DNA from: Stutzerimonas stutzeri TS44
GTDB lineage: Bacteria > Pseudomonadota > Gammaproteobacteria > Pseudomonadales > Pseudomonadaceae
Assembly: GCA_000263395.1 (NCBI GenBank)
Contig: AJXE01000026.1
Span: 1-53,633 of the forward strand
Direction: 5' to 3'
DNA: 53,633 bases
Position numbers and translations under genes: made by a program. Below the pieces are notes generated by a model. It ran no database searches and was not told the DNA's origin. It worked only from the letters and a program-made list of their open reading frames with translations. Positions 1-9,438 of the stretch are shown piece after piece; position 1 is the stretch's first letter, and the number at the start of each line of letters is the position of its first letter.

Positions 1-289
1 TTAAGGGGAGCGTGAATTTTTCCCGACGGGAGATAGCTGCATACCAATAGTCGCTACCCACATAGTTATCCAATAGCTGTAATACGATCAGGCCGCAAGA
101 GAGCTGTTCTACGCGGGCATATCCGTCACTATCCAACGCACCCGTATATCGCTGCCCGAGGCTATCTTGCAATTGGTAAGCAAGGCCGGCAAAAGGTAGG
201 CCACTCCCATGTTCATCTACTAAACGAAAGCTGGCCCACTCGCGGCGAAGTGGGCAATTAAGCCTGGAAGAATTATCAGAAGCATTCAT
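1..289 (-). CDS. Putative T6SS effector, N-terminal part only (runs off the left edge)
   Basis: An open frame runs from ATG at 289 to the window edge without a stop, giving 96 codons. The start follows the preceding lipoprotein stop by 7 bp. The N-terminus contains CPLRREWASFRLVDEHG and later GLAYQLQDSLGQRYTG. I recall this kind of opening from proteins encoded behind VgrG/DUF4123 genes in Pseudomonas, several of which carry a lipase-like domain further on; the catalytic part is outside the window, so the toxin type is unknown. The base composition is clearly less G+C-rich than vgrG, as expected for exchangeable T6SS cargo. Translational coupling to the genes before it supports a role as the delivered effector. 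It could instead be another structural or accessory T6SS protein. Confidence 0.6.
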   Translation of the reverse strand, partial: MNASDNSSRLNCPLRREWASFRLVDEHGSGLPFAGLAYQLQDSLGQRYTGALDSDGYARVEQLSCGLIVLQLLDNYVGSDYWYAAISRREKFTLPL

Positions 290-296
290 CCCTGAA

Positions 297-1049
297 TCAC
301 TCAATGCAATTTGGGTAAACGGCGCATTCACGACCGTTCATCATGAACGTGCGAAACTGCGGCGGGTCCATACAAAGCTCTTCAGAGCTCGTCCCCCAAC
401 GCCCAGTACAGGGCTTCCAACCACGCACAGTCTTTAGCCAATATCCCCTCAAATACGGTTTTTCTTCCTTGATAACTTCAAAATTTAACCGTAAGGTTTT
501 TTGTGCAAGCTGATTGAATACGAGATGGCCTCCTGCTCTCTTGCAACTTAAAAGCTTGCTAATCTCGCCTTGTCGCGATCTCGCCTTACTTAGCTGAAAC
601 AACCACAAACATTCTGCAGTTTTGGTAAAAGACCCGTTTGCCTGGAAGACTGAAGCACCTTGCGGAAGTTTATCGACTATGACCAACCCCCCGTTGTCAT
701 AGGTTTGCTGCCACTCTTTTTCGCCATAACGTCCGTTTATAGTCAGCTTCACCTTTGCCAGTTGCATTTCACATAATCCGGAACGGTAGTTGACCGGAAT
801 CTTGAAACGATACTGATGCGGAGCGCTTTCATAATCCGTCTTGAATGTCTTGCTTTGGCTGCGGCCATTGCATGCATCGGCGACGTCATATTCCGCTTGC
901 GCCTTGAGCGAGAAATCGGCCGGTAATTCGCCTTCAAAAATGAAGGATTCACCGCCGAACGAACCCAGTGCACTGCAGGCACTCAAGGAGAGTCCCAGCA
1001 GCAAGGGTGAGAGCACGTGAATGCGGGATGTCTTGAGGTAATGATTCAT
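297..1049 (-). CDS. Lipoprotein in T6SS cargo operon, candidate immunity protein
   Basis: 250 aa. The N-terminus has a basic start, a hydrophobic stretch and the lipobox LSAC with Cys25 as lipidation site, so the mature protein should be a periplasm-facing lipoprotein. I recognise no enzyme domain. The remainder is polar with several cysteines, including a cluster near the C-terminus (CTGRWG, ELCMDP, RECAVYPNCIE) that could form disulfides. Its ATG overlaps the DUF4123 gene stop by 4 bp (ATGA), and 7 bp separate it from the effector-like gene. Periplasmic lipoproteins are the usual immunity proteins for T6SS phospholipase effectors, and tli3 of P. aeruginosa also lies between a vgrG gene and its effector gene, so immunity is my inference. 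G+C content is low compared with vgrG. Confidence 0.7.
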   Translation of the reverse strand: MNHYLKTSRIHVLSPLLLGLSLSACSALGSFGGESFIFEGELPADFSLKAQAEYDVADACNGRSQSKTFKTDYESAPHQYRFKIPVNYRSGLCEMQLAKVKLTINGRYGEKEWQQTYDNGGLVIVDKLPQGASVFQANGSFTKTAECLWLFQLSKARSRQGEISKLLSCKRAGGHLVFNQLAQKTLRLNFEVIKEEKPYLRGYWLKTVRGWKPCTGRWGTSSEELCMDPPQFRTFMMNGRECAVYPNCIE

Positions 1050-1900
1050 CGCTGATGATTCCGAGCAGTAGAAATGGCGTGCAGCACCTGGCTGAGCCTG
1101 GCGAAATGCGCTTCAGGAGATTCCCGCTCCTCGGGAATCCAGGCGGGATGGTCCGCGAGTTCCGGATTGAGCTGGTAACGCAGCAGGAACTGTAAGTGCT
1201 CCGGCGACTGCCAGCCCCAGACGCCGGCCTTATCCAGCTGCTCACTCAGCCAATCGCTGAGTACGCGGGTTTCGGCGAGGCGCGCGCTGGCCGGCGCATG
1301 GTTCTGCCACAGCCAAAGCGTCAGGTTATGACGGTGGACTTCCCGCACGACGCTGTCCGGTTCGGGCAGGGCCAGCCAGGCGGCTTCGAACGGTGCCGCG
1401 TACTGTCCCGGGCGTGGGTTATCGAAACACCGCCAGCGCTCACCATCCCAGCACAGGGCGCTCGTCAGGGGCCCAAGCAGCAACGGTTGCTGGTGCGTTT
1501 CGAGCTCGGCTAGGTGACGGGCGATGACCCGGTTGTCCTGGAATCGGTACAGCGAGCGCTGTCCCTGTTCATCCACCTGCATGCGTTCGCGCCAGTGCTG
1601 CGCGAGGGCGGGCAGGTCGATGCGCTCGGCGCTGGCCAGCCAGCCCCAGTTGCGCTCGGGCGCATCGAGCAAAGGCTGAATCCGGGCGATGTCGAACTCG
1701 TTCAAGGCGACCAGCCACGGACCGATATCCGCCAGGTCGGCAAACTCGGTTCCGTGATAGAGATTGACGTAAGCGTGCATCAGGTCGCCGGCAAACAGCT
1801 CCTGCACGGGATTGGGTTCGGCCAGGGCGTCGATGACGAGTAGCAGTTGCCGCTGTTGCGCCCGCTGCTCATCGAGCCATTGGTACAGGGGATCGCTCAT
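1046..1900 (-). CDS. DUF4123 domain protein, T6SS effector chaperone/adaptor
   Basis: 284 aa. The N-terminal half has the features of DUF4123 (TEC family): a start LLLVIDALAEPNPV, then LYHGTEF, a conserved GPWLVAL segment and the W-G-W motif in NWGWLAS, followed by LARHW-like helices and a LYRFQDNRV strand. Proteins of this family act in the cytoplasm, binding an effector and loading it on the tip of the matching VgrG without being secreted themselves. The position exactly between vgrG and the cargo genes, with 4-bp overlaps on both sides, fits this job and implies co-translation. The C-terminal third is variable in the family and probably recognises the cargo. G+C is close to vgrG, unlike the genes after it. 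Confidence 0.85.
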   Translation of the reverse strand: MSDPLYQWLDEQRAQQRQLLLVIDALAEPNPVQELFAGDLMHAYVNLYHGTEFADLADIGPWLVALNEFDIARIQPLLDAPERNWGWLASAERIDLPALAQHWRERMQVDEQGQRSLYRFQDNRVIARHLAELETHQQPLLLGPLTSALCWDGERWRCFDNPRPGQYAAPFEAAWLALPEPDSVVREVHRHNLTLWLWQNHAPASARLAETRVLSDWLSEQLDKAGVWGWQSPEHLQFLLRYQLNPELADHPAWIPEERESPEAHFARLSQVLHAISTARNHQR

Positions 1901-3972
1901 GCGCTCGGCCCCGTGTCGCAGATGCCGTCCCTGCAGGCCTCGCAGATCGGGCAGCGGCTGGCGCCGATTCGCTGCGCCTTGCGTGCCATCATCAGCTGGG
2001 TGTTGGCCAGTGCCAGCTTCGGCTTGGCACCGGCGCGGTCTTTGTCCGCCGCATTGGGTAGAGCGGACGCAAGTACCTTCAGCCCCGAGCCGCTACCGGG
2101 CGCGCCACCCGAATTCATTTTGATCGTCGCGCCGCTAAGCGTAACGCCACCGGGGTCGAGCTTGAGGAAGCTGCCGCCGCCGCTGGCGGTGAGTTCCATG
2201 CCGGCGTCGATGACGACCTTGCTGCCGGCGTGGTAGTGGATTTCATTGCCGGCCTCAACGAACTGGCCGCTGCCGAGCTTGATGTGCTGGCTATCACCGA
2301 CCGTGAGGTGATCGCTGGCTCTGACCTCGGTCTTGCGGTCGCCATGCGTCGTGCGGTGTTCCTCGGCGCGGAATTCGCTGTAGCTGTTGGCCTCCACGGT
2401 GTCGTGACGCTCAAAGCCGACGCGAATCTTCTGGTCGTGCTCGATGTTCTCGTCCCAGTCGCGCTGAGCGTGGAGGTAGATCTGCTCGGCGCCCTGGCGG
2501 TCTTCGATGCGCAGTTCGTTGTAGCCGCCACCGCCGGGGGAGCTCAGGGTCTTGAACACCGTGCGGGCCTTGTTCGCCAGCAGGTCGTAGGGGACTTGAT
2601 GCTCCTTGTGATACAGGCAGCCAGTCACTAGCGGTTGATCGGGATCGCCTTCGAGGAAGGTCACCAGCACTTCCATGCCGACCCGCGGGATGGCGATGCC
2701 GCCATAACGGTCGCCGGCCCAGCTGGAGCTGACGCGCAGCCAGCAGCTGGTCTTGTCGTCGGCCACACCGATGCGATCCCAGTGGAACTGGACCTTCACC
2801 CGGCCGTACTCGTCGCAATGGATTTCCTCGCCGGCGGGGCCGGTGACCACGGCGGTCTGGCTGCCGAGAACCTTGGGTTTGAGATGTTCGCGCGGCGGGC
2901 GGTAGAAGACATCCCACGGCGTGGCGGCAAAGTGGTTGCGATAGCCCTGATGGAAGTCGGCGTCGCCACCTTCCGCTGTGGCGGTGCTGATCGACTCTTC
3001 CAGCACCTGTGGCTGTCGGCCCTGATGAAACACTTCGGTGAGCAGCCAGAGATCGTTCCACGACGGACGCGGATGGTCGGTGAGGGCGAGGAAGTGACCG
3101 CTGGCCAGATAGGCGTCGCTGGCGCCCTCGGCCAGCTCGTAGTCCGCGCGCAGGCGCTGCAGGTTGCGTTTGGCCAGGTGCTTGCCGCGCTCGCGGGTGG
3201 TGAAGCGCCCGGGATAGTCGTAGGCCTCCAGTAGCGGCGCGAACTCGCCGCCATGCCCGGCTTCCAGCCGCAGCCTGGACTGCTCGAAGTCGTAGTCGCG
3301 CAGGCTGGCGTGGCTGCTGCGGGTTTCCAGGCGCACGCCGAAGCGCTTGACCACCGCACGGTCGGCGACCAGCCCGGAATCCTGCTGGTAGGCCAGCGGC
3401 GCCAGCTTCGCGAACACCGTCTGATCGTCACCGAACACCAGCACATGGCCGGCTTCGCTGTGCTGGAAGTGGAAGCTGATGCCCTCCTCCTCGCACAGTC
3501 GCTGGATGAAGTGCAGGTCGCTCTCGTCGCACTGCACGCAATAGTCGCGCTCGGGATAGGCATGACCGAGCTGGAAGCGATAGGCATCGGCCTGGATGCC
3601 GTGAGCTTCGAGCACCTGGGCGATGATCTGCGGCACATCGAGATGCTGGAAGATGCGCTGGTCGTGGCTGTGCGCCAGGTAGGCCAGCTGCGGGCGCAGG
3701 CTGAGGCTGTAGTGCGTCAGGCGCTTGCCCGATTCACCCTGGCGGACGCGCTGCAGCACCCCGTGCACGCCCCTGCCGGCCGGGCCGAAGGCGAGATACG
3801 CCGGGCGATGCAGCAGGGCTTCGAGATCGAGATCGGGGCGCTCGCCGACCACCTCGATATCGAAGCGGTAGGGCTGGTTGAGTTTTTCGTGGCCGTCGAA
3901 ACTGAGCACTTGCAGGTCGGTTTCGACGCCGGCAACGGCGAGGGTGATATGCGCTTGATTGGCATCCAGCAT
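1897..3972 (-). CDS. vgrG: Type VI secretion tip protein VgrG
   Basis: 691 aa, the usual length for a VgrG without a large C-terminal toxin. Residues 1 to about 370 correspond to the gp27-like part (opening ITLAVAGVETDLQVLSFDGHE, family motif CVQCDESDLHFIQRLCEEEGISF). An OB-fold/gp5-like part follows (EIHCDEYGRVKVQFHWDR, then SCWLRVSSSWAG and RVGMEVLVTFLEGDPDQP). Next come the beta-helical spike repeats (RIEDRQGAEQIYLHAQRD to LDPGGVTLSGATIKMNSGG). A short C-terminal extension contains CPICEACRDGIC, a four-cysteine cluster that is not part of the spike core. It forms the puncturing tip of the T6SS needle with cargo at its end. It is first in a four-gene minus-strand operon; GGAGG lies upstream of the ATG. 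No other T6SS core genes are in the window, so this is an orphan vgrG island. Confidence 0.95.
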   Translation of the reverse strand: MLDANQAHITLAVAGVETDLQVLSFDGHEKLNQPYRFDIEVVGERPDLDLEALLHRPAYLAFGPAGRGVHGVLQRVRQGESGKRLTHYSLSLRPQLAYLAHSHDQRIFQHLDVPQIIAQVLEAHGIQADAYRFQLGHAYPERDYCVQCDESDLHFIQRLCEEEGISFHFQHSEAGHVLVFGDDQTVFAKLAPLAYQQDSGLVADRAVVKRFGVRLETRSSHASLRDYDFEQSRLRLEAGHGGEFAPLLEAYDYPGRFTTRERGKHLAKRNLQRLRADYELAEGASDAYLASGHFLALTDHPRPSWNDLWLLTEVFHQGRQPQVLEESISTATAEGGDADFHQGYRNHFAATPWDVFYRPPREHLKPKVLGSQTAVVTGPAGEEIHCDEYGRVKVQFHWDRIGVADDKTSCWLRVSSSWAGDRYGGIAIPRVGMEVLVTFLEGDPDQPLVTGCLYHKEHQVPYDLLANKARTVFKTLSSPGGGGYNELRIEDRQGAEQIYLHAQRDWDENIEHDQKIRVGFERHDTVEANSYSEFRAEEHRTTHGDRKTEVRASDHLTVGDSQHIKLGSGQFVEAGNEIHYHAGSKVVIDAGMELTASGGGSFLKLDPGGVTLSGATIKMNSGGAPGSGSGLKVLASALPNAADKDRAGAKPKLALANTQLMMARKAQRIGASRCPICEACRDGICDTGPSA

Positions 3973-4109
3973 GCCTTGGCCTCCATCCTTGAGTCAGGCG
4001 AAGGCCGAAGGTTGAACGACCTCGGTGCCCGATTCAATGATGGCGGGACGAGCGCATGACCGGAATCACGCTTCCTGCTGCGCAAAATCCACGCGATTTT
4101 CGCCGTCGG

Positions 4110-6971
4110 CTAACCCAGCAGTTCGGCAAGCTGAGCGGCGGGCACCGGGCGACTGACGAGGTAGCCCTGGATTTCATCGCAGCGCTGGTCCTTGAGAAAA
4201 TCCATCTGCGCCTGGGTTTCCACGCCCTCGGCTACCACCTGCAGCTCCAGATTGTGCGCCATCGCGATGATTGCGCGCACGATCGCGGCGTCCTCGGCCG
4301 AATGCTCCAACTCGCAGATGAAGGTGCGGTCGATCTTCACGTAATCCACCGGGAAGCGCTTGAGGTAACTCAGCGACGAATAGCCGGTGCCGAAATCGTC
4401 GATCGCCAGCTTGATGCCCAGCGTACGCAGCTGGCGGCTGATGTTGATGGCGTTGTCGATGTCATCGAGCAGCTGGCTCTCGGTCAGCTCCAGCTCCAGC
4501 ATCGACGCCGGCAGCCCGGTTTCTTCCAGCACCTGGCGTACCAGACTGACGAAGTTACCCTGGCGCAGCTGCCTGACCGACAGGTTCACCGAGACGCGGA
4601 TCGACGCCAGCCCCTGCAGCTGCCACTGGCGCGCCTGCCGGCAGGCCTCGCGCAGCACCCACTCGCCGAGCGGAAGGATCAGGCCGGTCTCCTCCGCCAG
4701 CGGGATGAACGTCGCCGGCGTCACCAGCCCCTGTTGCGGATGACGCCAGCGCACCAGCGCCTCGGCGGCCTCCAGGCGGTCGTCGAGCAGGGTCAGGCGC
4801 GGCTGGTAGAAGACTTCCAGCTGTCCCTCGGCCAGCGCCTTGCGTAGCTGGAGTTCCAGCTGCAGATGGTCGAGGCCGGGCGCTTCTTCACCGCGGGCGA
4901 AGAACTGCAAGGTGTTGCCGCCCAGGCGCTTGGCCTGCTGCATGGCCTGATTGGCCTGGCGCAGCAGGGTCGCGGCGTCGCGGCCGTGGTCCGGCAACAG
5001 GCTGACGCCGACCGAGGCGCTGATCACCAGTTCCTCGCCCGCGACCGTCACCGGTTTGCGCACCCGCGCCAGCAGGCGGCTGCCCAGATGGGCGAGGCTC
5101 GACAGGCTGCCGTAGCCTTCCAGCAGCACGACGAACTCGTCACCGGACAGTCGGGCGATGGTATCGGCCTCGGCCAGGGTCTGACTGATGCGCCGCGACA
5201 TCTCGCCGAGCAGGCGATCCGCCGCCTCGTGGCCGAGGCTTTCGTTGAGGTTCTTGAAACGGTCCAGATCGATGTACAGCACCGCCAGCGTGCGACCGCT
5301 CTGCTGCGCACGCAGACAGGCCGCGTGCAGGCGCTCCTTGAGCAGACTGCGGTTGGCCAGCCCGGTGAGACTGTCGTAGTGCATCAGGTAGCGCAGGCGC
5401 TCTTCGGCCTGGCGGCGCACGGTCAGGTCGGAGAGGAAACCGACCACATGGGAGATACCGCCCAGCGCATCGCGCACCTCGCGCAGCTGGAGCCACTGCG
5501 GGTAGACCTCGCCGTTCTTGCGCACCTCCAGCAGTTCGCCCTGCCAGCCGCCGTCGCGCTGCAGGGCCTCGCGCATCGCCGCGTAGCGCCGTTGCGATTC
5601 CGCCGAACCGGCCAGTCGTGCGGCACTGCGTCCGAGCAACTCCTCGCGGCTGAAGCCGGACAGCGCGCAGCAGGCATCGTTGATCGCCAGGATGCGGAAG
5701 CGCGGATCCATGATCACCATGCCCTCGCCTGCCGCCTCGAATACCGTGGCCGCCAGGCGCTGCTGTTCGGCCTGGCGACGCAGGTCGCTGATATCGCGAC
5801 GCGTGCCGAGCATGCGCAGCGCACGTCCGTCGGCGTCGCGGCTGATCACCCGGCCGCGATCCTCGACCCACAGGTGACTGCCATCGGCGCGCAGCGCGCG
5901 GTATTCGACGGCGTACAGCTCGGTCTCGCCCTTGAGGTGCGCGATCAGCTTGGCGCGCACGCCAGGCAGATCGTCCGGGTGCAGGTCGGGCAGCGGTCGT
6001 CCCTGGGCGTCCGGTCGCTGGCGGGCGTCCAGCTCGAAGGACACCTCCAGGCGCGAGTAATGCACCTTGCCCTGCGCCAGGTCCCAGTCCCACAGGCCCA
6101 GCTCGCTGGCTTCCAGCGCCAGGCTGAGGCGCGCTTCGCTCTGGCGCAGTTCGTCGGCCACCCGGGCGAGTTCCGCGGTGCGCCCAGCAACACGCAGCTC
6201 CAGGCCGTCGTAGGCACGCCGTAGCTGCCGCTCGGCGGCGCGGCGCTGCTCCACTTCGTGCGCCAGTTCGGCGTTCAGCTGCTCGGCACGACTCGCCGCA
6301 GTGCCCAGCCGCTCGATCAGCTCCAGGCGGTGCAGACGCTGGCTCAGGCCATCGCCGACGATCCGGCTGATCTGCCAGGCGATCAGGCTGAGGGTCGCCA
6401 GCACGATCAGCGCCAGCAGCCCCCAGCCCTGTTGCTGCGGATCCGCGGTGGTGAGCAGGTACAGCCCGGCGGGCAACAGGCAGGGCACGGCGAAACTGAG
6501 AAAGGCCGGCAGGCTGACGCCGTAGGCGACGCTGGCGACCACCACCACCGAGCCGATCAGGCCATAGAGCAGCGCCTGCTGGAGGAAACCGGCCGGCGGC
6601 ACCAGCGCGACCATCGCATACCCCAGGCTGAGCGCCGAGGCCACGCTGCCAAGCAGGAAGCAGCGATACCACGACGGCGCCGCCTGCTCGCTGCCGGAGG
6701 CCTGGCTGAAGGCGTTGACGTGCCGCAGCCACAGCAGGCCGAGCACGACCATCCAGAGGAACCAGGCGCCCAGCTCGATACCGCCGCGCTCGGACCACAG
6801 CAGCAGTACGCACGCCACGCTGGCGATCAGCGACAGCAGCGCGGGGATGCGCGAGCCGCGATACAGCAGGCGGGTGCGCTCGACTCCGTCAGGACACGCG
6901 GGTAGCCGGGAATCGGTGCGAGTGTCATCGCTGACTGAGAATGAGCGAGCGGCGCGGACAGAATCGGTCAT
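4110..6971 (-). CDS. Membrane-anchored PAS-PAS-GGDEF-EAL c-di-GMP signalling protein
   Basis: 953 aa from the ATG at 6971; the frame stays open to 7088 but the extra residues are not signal-like. Hydrophobic segments fill about residues 40-210, followed by a coiled coil ([21 protein letters not shown]). Two PAS domains lie at about 275-390 and 405-520, a GGDEF domain at about 530-690 and an EAL domain at about 710-950. The diguanylate cyclase signature reads RLSGDEF, so Gly1 is Ser, a substitution still compatible with activity. The phosphodiesterase part has [27 protein letters not shown] and EGVE, so it looks catalytically complete. The protein probably senses through the membrane and PAS domains and mainly degrades c-di-GMP, but this must be inferred. 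It is divergent from uvrD and tail-to-head with vgrG. Confidence 0.92.
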   Translation of the reverse strand: MTDSVRAARSFSVSDDTRTDSRLPACPDGVERTRLLYRGSRIPALLSLIASVACVLLLWSERGGIELGAWFLWMVVLGLLWLRHVNAFSQASGSEQAAPSWYRCFLLGSVASALSLGYAMVALVPPAGFLQQALLYGLIGSVVVVASVAYGVSLPAFLSFAVPCLLPAGLYLLTTADPQQQGWGLLALIVLATLSLIAWQISRIVGDGLSQRLHRLELIERLGTAASRAEQLNAELAHEVEQRRAAERQLRRAYDGLELRVAGRTAELARVADELRQSEARLSLALEASELGLWDWDLAQGKVHYSRLEVSFELDARQRPDAQGRPLPDLHPDDLPGVRAKLIAHLKGETELYAVEYRALRADGSHLWVEDRGRVISRDADGRALRMLGTRRDISDLRRQAEQQRLAATVFEAAGEGMVIMDPRFRILAINDACCALSGFSREELLGRSAARLAGSAESQRRYAAMREALQRDGGWQGELLEVRKNGEVYPQWLQLREVRDALGGISHVVGFLSDLTVRRQAEERLRYLMHYDSLTGLANRSLLKERLHAACLRAQQSGRTLAVLYIDLDRFKNLNESLGHEAADRLLGEMSRRISQTLAEADTIARLSGDEFVVLLEGYGSLSSLAHLGSRLLARVRKPVTVAGEELVISASVGVSLLPDHGRDAATLLRQANQAMQQAKRLGGNTLQFFARGEEAPGLDHLQLELQLRKALAEGQLEVFYQPRLTLLDDRLEAAEALVRWRHPQQGLVTPATFIPLAEETGLILPLGEWVLREACRQARQWQLQGLASIRVSVNLSVRQLRQGNFVSLVRQVLEETGLPASMLELELTESQLLDDIDNAINISRQLRTLGIKLAIDDFGTGYSSLSYLKRFPVDYVKIDRTFICELEHSAEDAAIVRAIIAMAHNLELQVVAEGVETQAQMDFLKDQRCDEIQGYLVSRPVPAAQLAELLG

Positions 6972-7213
6972 GGATATTGTTCTTGTAATGGTCCCCGAGG
7001 CGGCCGTCAGACGGCAGGAAGCGGCCGATAATGGCACGTTGATAGCAGCCTGACCTGTCCGGGATGACGAAAAGGTGACAACCGGCACGCTGGCTGACCG
7101 ACGGCACTGATGTCAATGAGCCATTAGAATGATTCCAGCCCTCGCCCGCCACACCGGCGCCGGCCAGGACCGCCGGGCGAGCGCAGCGCGGGCATTTCCC
7201 ATAGAATGCCGCG
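6972..7213. promoter_or_regulatory. Divergent intergenic region between EAL-protein gene and uvrD
   Basis: These 242 bp must hold the promoters of both genes. TAGAAT at 7125-7130 and again at 7202-7207 resemble -10 hexamers for uvrD, the second very close to the ATG. No convincing -35 elements, and no LexA-type CTGT-N8-ACAG palindrome, were seen. Confidence 0.3.
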
Positions 7214-9403
7214 ATGCATGACGATCTCTCTCTCCTCCTGAATTCCCTCAACGATGCCCAGCGCCAGGCCGTGGCCGCGCCGCTGGGCCGTCAGCTGGTA
7301 TTGGCCGGCGCCGGCTCGGGCAAGACCCGCGTCCTGGTGCACCGCATCGCCTGGCTGCACCAGGTCGAACGCGCCTCGCTGCACTCGATCCTCTCGGTGA
7401 CCTTCACCAACAAAGCCGCCGCGGAGATGCGCCAGCGCATCGAGCAGCTGCTGCACGTCAACCCGCAGGGCCTGTGGGTCGGCACCTTCCACGGCCTGGC
7501 GCACCGCCTGCTGCGTGCCCACTGGCAGGAAGCGAACCTGCAGCAGAATTTCCAGATTCTCGACTCCGACGACCAGCAGCGGCTGGTCAAGCGGGTGATC
7601 CGCGAGCTGGGCCTGGACGAGCAGCGCTGGCCGGCGCGCCAGGCGCAGTGGTGGATCAACGCGCAGAAGGACGAAGGCCTGCGCCCACAGAACATCCAGG
7701 CCGGCGGCGACCTGTTCCTCGCCACCCAGCTGAAGATCTACGAAGCCTACGAGCAGGCCTGCGCCCGCGCCGGGGTGATCGACTTCTCCGAGCTGCTGCT
7801 GCGCGCCCTCGACCTCTGGCGTAATCACCCGGGCCTACTGGAGCACTACCAGCGGCGCTTCCGCCATGTGCTGGTGGACGAGTTCCAGGACACCAACGCC
7901 GTACAGTACGCCTGGCTGCGTCTCCTGGCCCGCGGCGGCGAGAGCCTGATGGTGGTCGGCGACGACGACCAGTCGATCTACGGCTGGCGCGGCGCGCGGA
8001 TCGAGAACCTGCAACAGTTCAGCCAGGATTTCCCCGACGCCGAGACCATCCGCCTGGAGCAGAACTACCGCTCCACCGCCTGCATCCTCAAGGCCGCCAA
8101 CGCGCTGATCGCCAACAACCAGGGCCGTCTGGGCAAGGAGCTGTGGACCGACGGCTGCGAAGGCGAGCCGATCAGCCTGTACGCCGCCTTCAACGAGCAC
8201 GACGAAGCGCGCTACGTGGTCGAGAGCATCGAAAAGGCCATCCGCGACGGCCTGAGCCGCAGCGAGATCGCCATCCTCTACCGTTCCAACGCGCAGTCGC
8301 GGGTGCTGGAAGAGGCGCTGCTGCGCGAGAAGATTCCCTACCGCATCTACGGCGGCCAGCGCTTCTTCGAGCGCGCCGAGATCAAGAACGCGATGGCCTA
8401 CCTGCGCCTGATCCAGACCCGTCACAACGACGCGGCACTGGAGCGGGTGATCAACCTGCCGGCGCGCGGCATCGGCGAGAAGACCGTCGAGGCGCTGCGC
8501 CAGCTGGCCCGCGAGCAGGAACTGTCACTGTGGGCCGCGCTGCACCAGGCGGTCGGCAACAAGGTGGTTTCGGGTCGCGCCGCCAGCGCGCTGAACGGCT
8601 TCGTCGAGCTGATCGACAGCCTGGCGCTGAAGGTCGAGGGCATGCAGCTGCACAGCATGGCGCAGCTGGTCATCGAACAGTCCGGGTTGCTCGCCTATCA
8701 CCGCGATGAAAAGGGTGAGAAGGCCCAGGCGCGGGTGGAAAACCTCGAGGAACTGGTCTCCGCCGCACGCGCCTTCGACAACTTCAACGACGAGCAGGAA
8801 GACGAGCAGACGCCACTGGCGGCCTTCCTCGACCACGCCTCGCTGGAAGCCGGCGAACAGCAGGCCGGCGAGCACGAGGACAGCGTGCAGCTGATGACGC
8901 TGCACAGCGCCAAGGGGCTGGAGTTCCCGCTGGTGTTCCTGGTCGGCATGGAGGAAGGACTGTTCCCGCACAAGATGAGCCTGGAGGAAGCCGGCCGTCT
9001 GGAAGAGGAGCGCCGCCTGGCCTACGTCGGCATCACCCGCGCCATGCAGCAATTGACCATCACCTACGCCGAAACCCGCCGGTTGTACGGCAGCGAGACC
9101 TACAACAAGATCTCGCGCTTCGTCCGCGAGATTCCGCCGACGCTGATCCAGGAAGTGCGCCTGAGCAACACCGTGACGCGCTCGTTCAGCGGCAAGAGCA
9201 TGGGCGGCGGCTCGCTGTTCGACGGTGCCGGCGTGCCGGATACCCCGTTCAGCCTCGGCCAGCGCGTGCGTCATGCGCTGTTCGGCGAAGGCACCATCCT
9301 CAACTTCGAAGGCTCCGGCGCCCAGGCGCGGGTGCAGGTGAATTTCGAGGATGAAGGCAGCAAGTGGCTGATGCTCAGCTACGCCAAGCTCGAAGCACTG
9401 TGA
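7214..9403 (+). CDS. uvrD: DNA helicase II UvrD (MutU)
   Basis: 729 aa SF1A helicase of normal UvrD length. Walker A is AGAGSGKT (residues 31-38), motif II DEFQDT near residue 220, motif III GDDDQSIYGWRGA, motif IV QNYRS, motif V VQLMTLHSAKGLEF and motif VI EERRLAYVGITRA. The C-terminal RVRHALFGEGTILNF to WLMLSYAKLEAL segment is the UvrD/PcrA-type Tudor-like tail that contacts RNA polymerase and distinguishes it from Rep. It unwinds DNA 3' to 5' in nucleotide excision repair after UvrC incision, in MutS/MutL mismatch repair and in clearing RecA filaments. The next gene starts 35 bp downstream on the same strand and may be read through from it. Confidence 0.97.
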   Translation: MHDDLSLLLNSLNDAQRQAVAAPLGRQLVLAGAGSGKTRVLVHRIAWLHQVERASLHSILSVTFTNKAAAEMRQRIEQLLHVNPQGLWVGTFHGLAHRLLRAHWQEANLQQNFQILDSDDQQRLVKRVIRELGLDEQRWPARQAQWWINAQKDEGLRPQNIQAGGDLFLATQLKIYEAYEQACARAGVIDFSELLLRALDLWRNHPGLLEHYQRRFRHVLVDEFQDTNAVQYAWLRLLARGGESLMVVGDDDQSIYGWRGARIENLQQFSQDFPDAETIRLEQNYRSTACILKAANALIANNQGRLGKELWTDGCEGEPISLYAAFNEHDEARYVVESIEKAIRDGLSRSEIAILYRSNAQSRVLEEALLREKIPYRIYGGQRFFERAEIKNAMAYLRLIQTRHNDAALERVINLPARGIGEKTVEALRQLAREQELSLWAALHQAVGNKVVSGRAASALNGFVELIDSLALKVEGMQLHSMAQLVIEQSGLLAYHRDEKGEKAQARVENLEELVSAARAFDNFNDEQEDEQTPLAAFLDHASLEAGEQQAGEHEDSVQLMTLHSAKGLEFPLVFLVGMEEGLFPHKMSLEEAGRLEEERRLAYVGITRAMQQLTITYAETRRLYGSETYNKISRFVREIPPTLIQEVRLSNTVTRSFSGKSMGGGSLFDGAGVPDTPFSLGQRVRHALFGEGTILNFEGSGAQARVQVNFEDEGSKWLMLSYAKLEAL

Positions 9404-9438
9404 GCCAAGATTCCAACAAGAACCAAGGACCTCCCCCC

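Noticed and set aside
6972..7088. Upstream extension of the EAL protein to 7088
   Set aside because: The extra 39 residues are Ser/Thr-rich without family likeness and would use up the divergent promoter region; the ATG at 6971 fits better.
7080..7213. LexA box for uvrD, as in Escherichia coli
   Set aside because: No CTGT-N8-ACAG palindrome close to consensus is visible.
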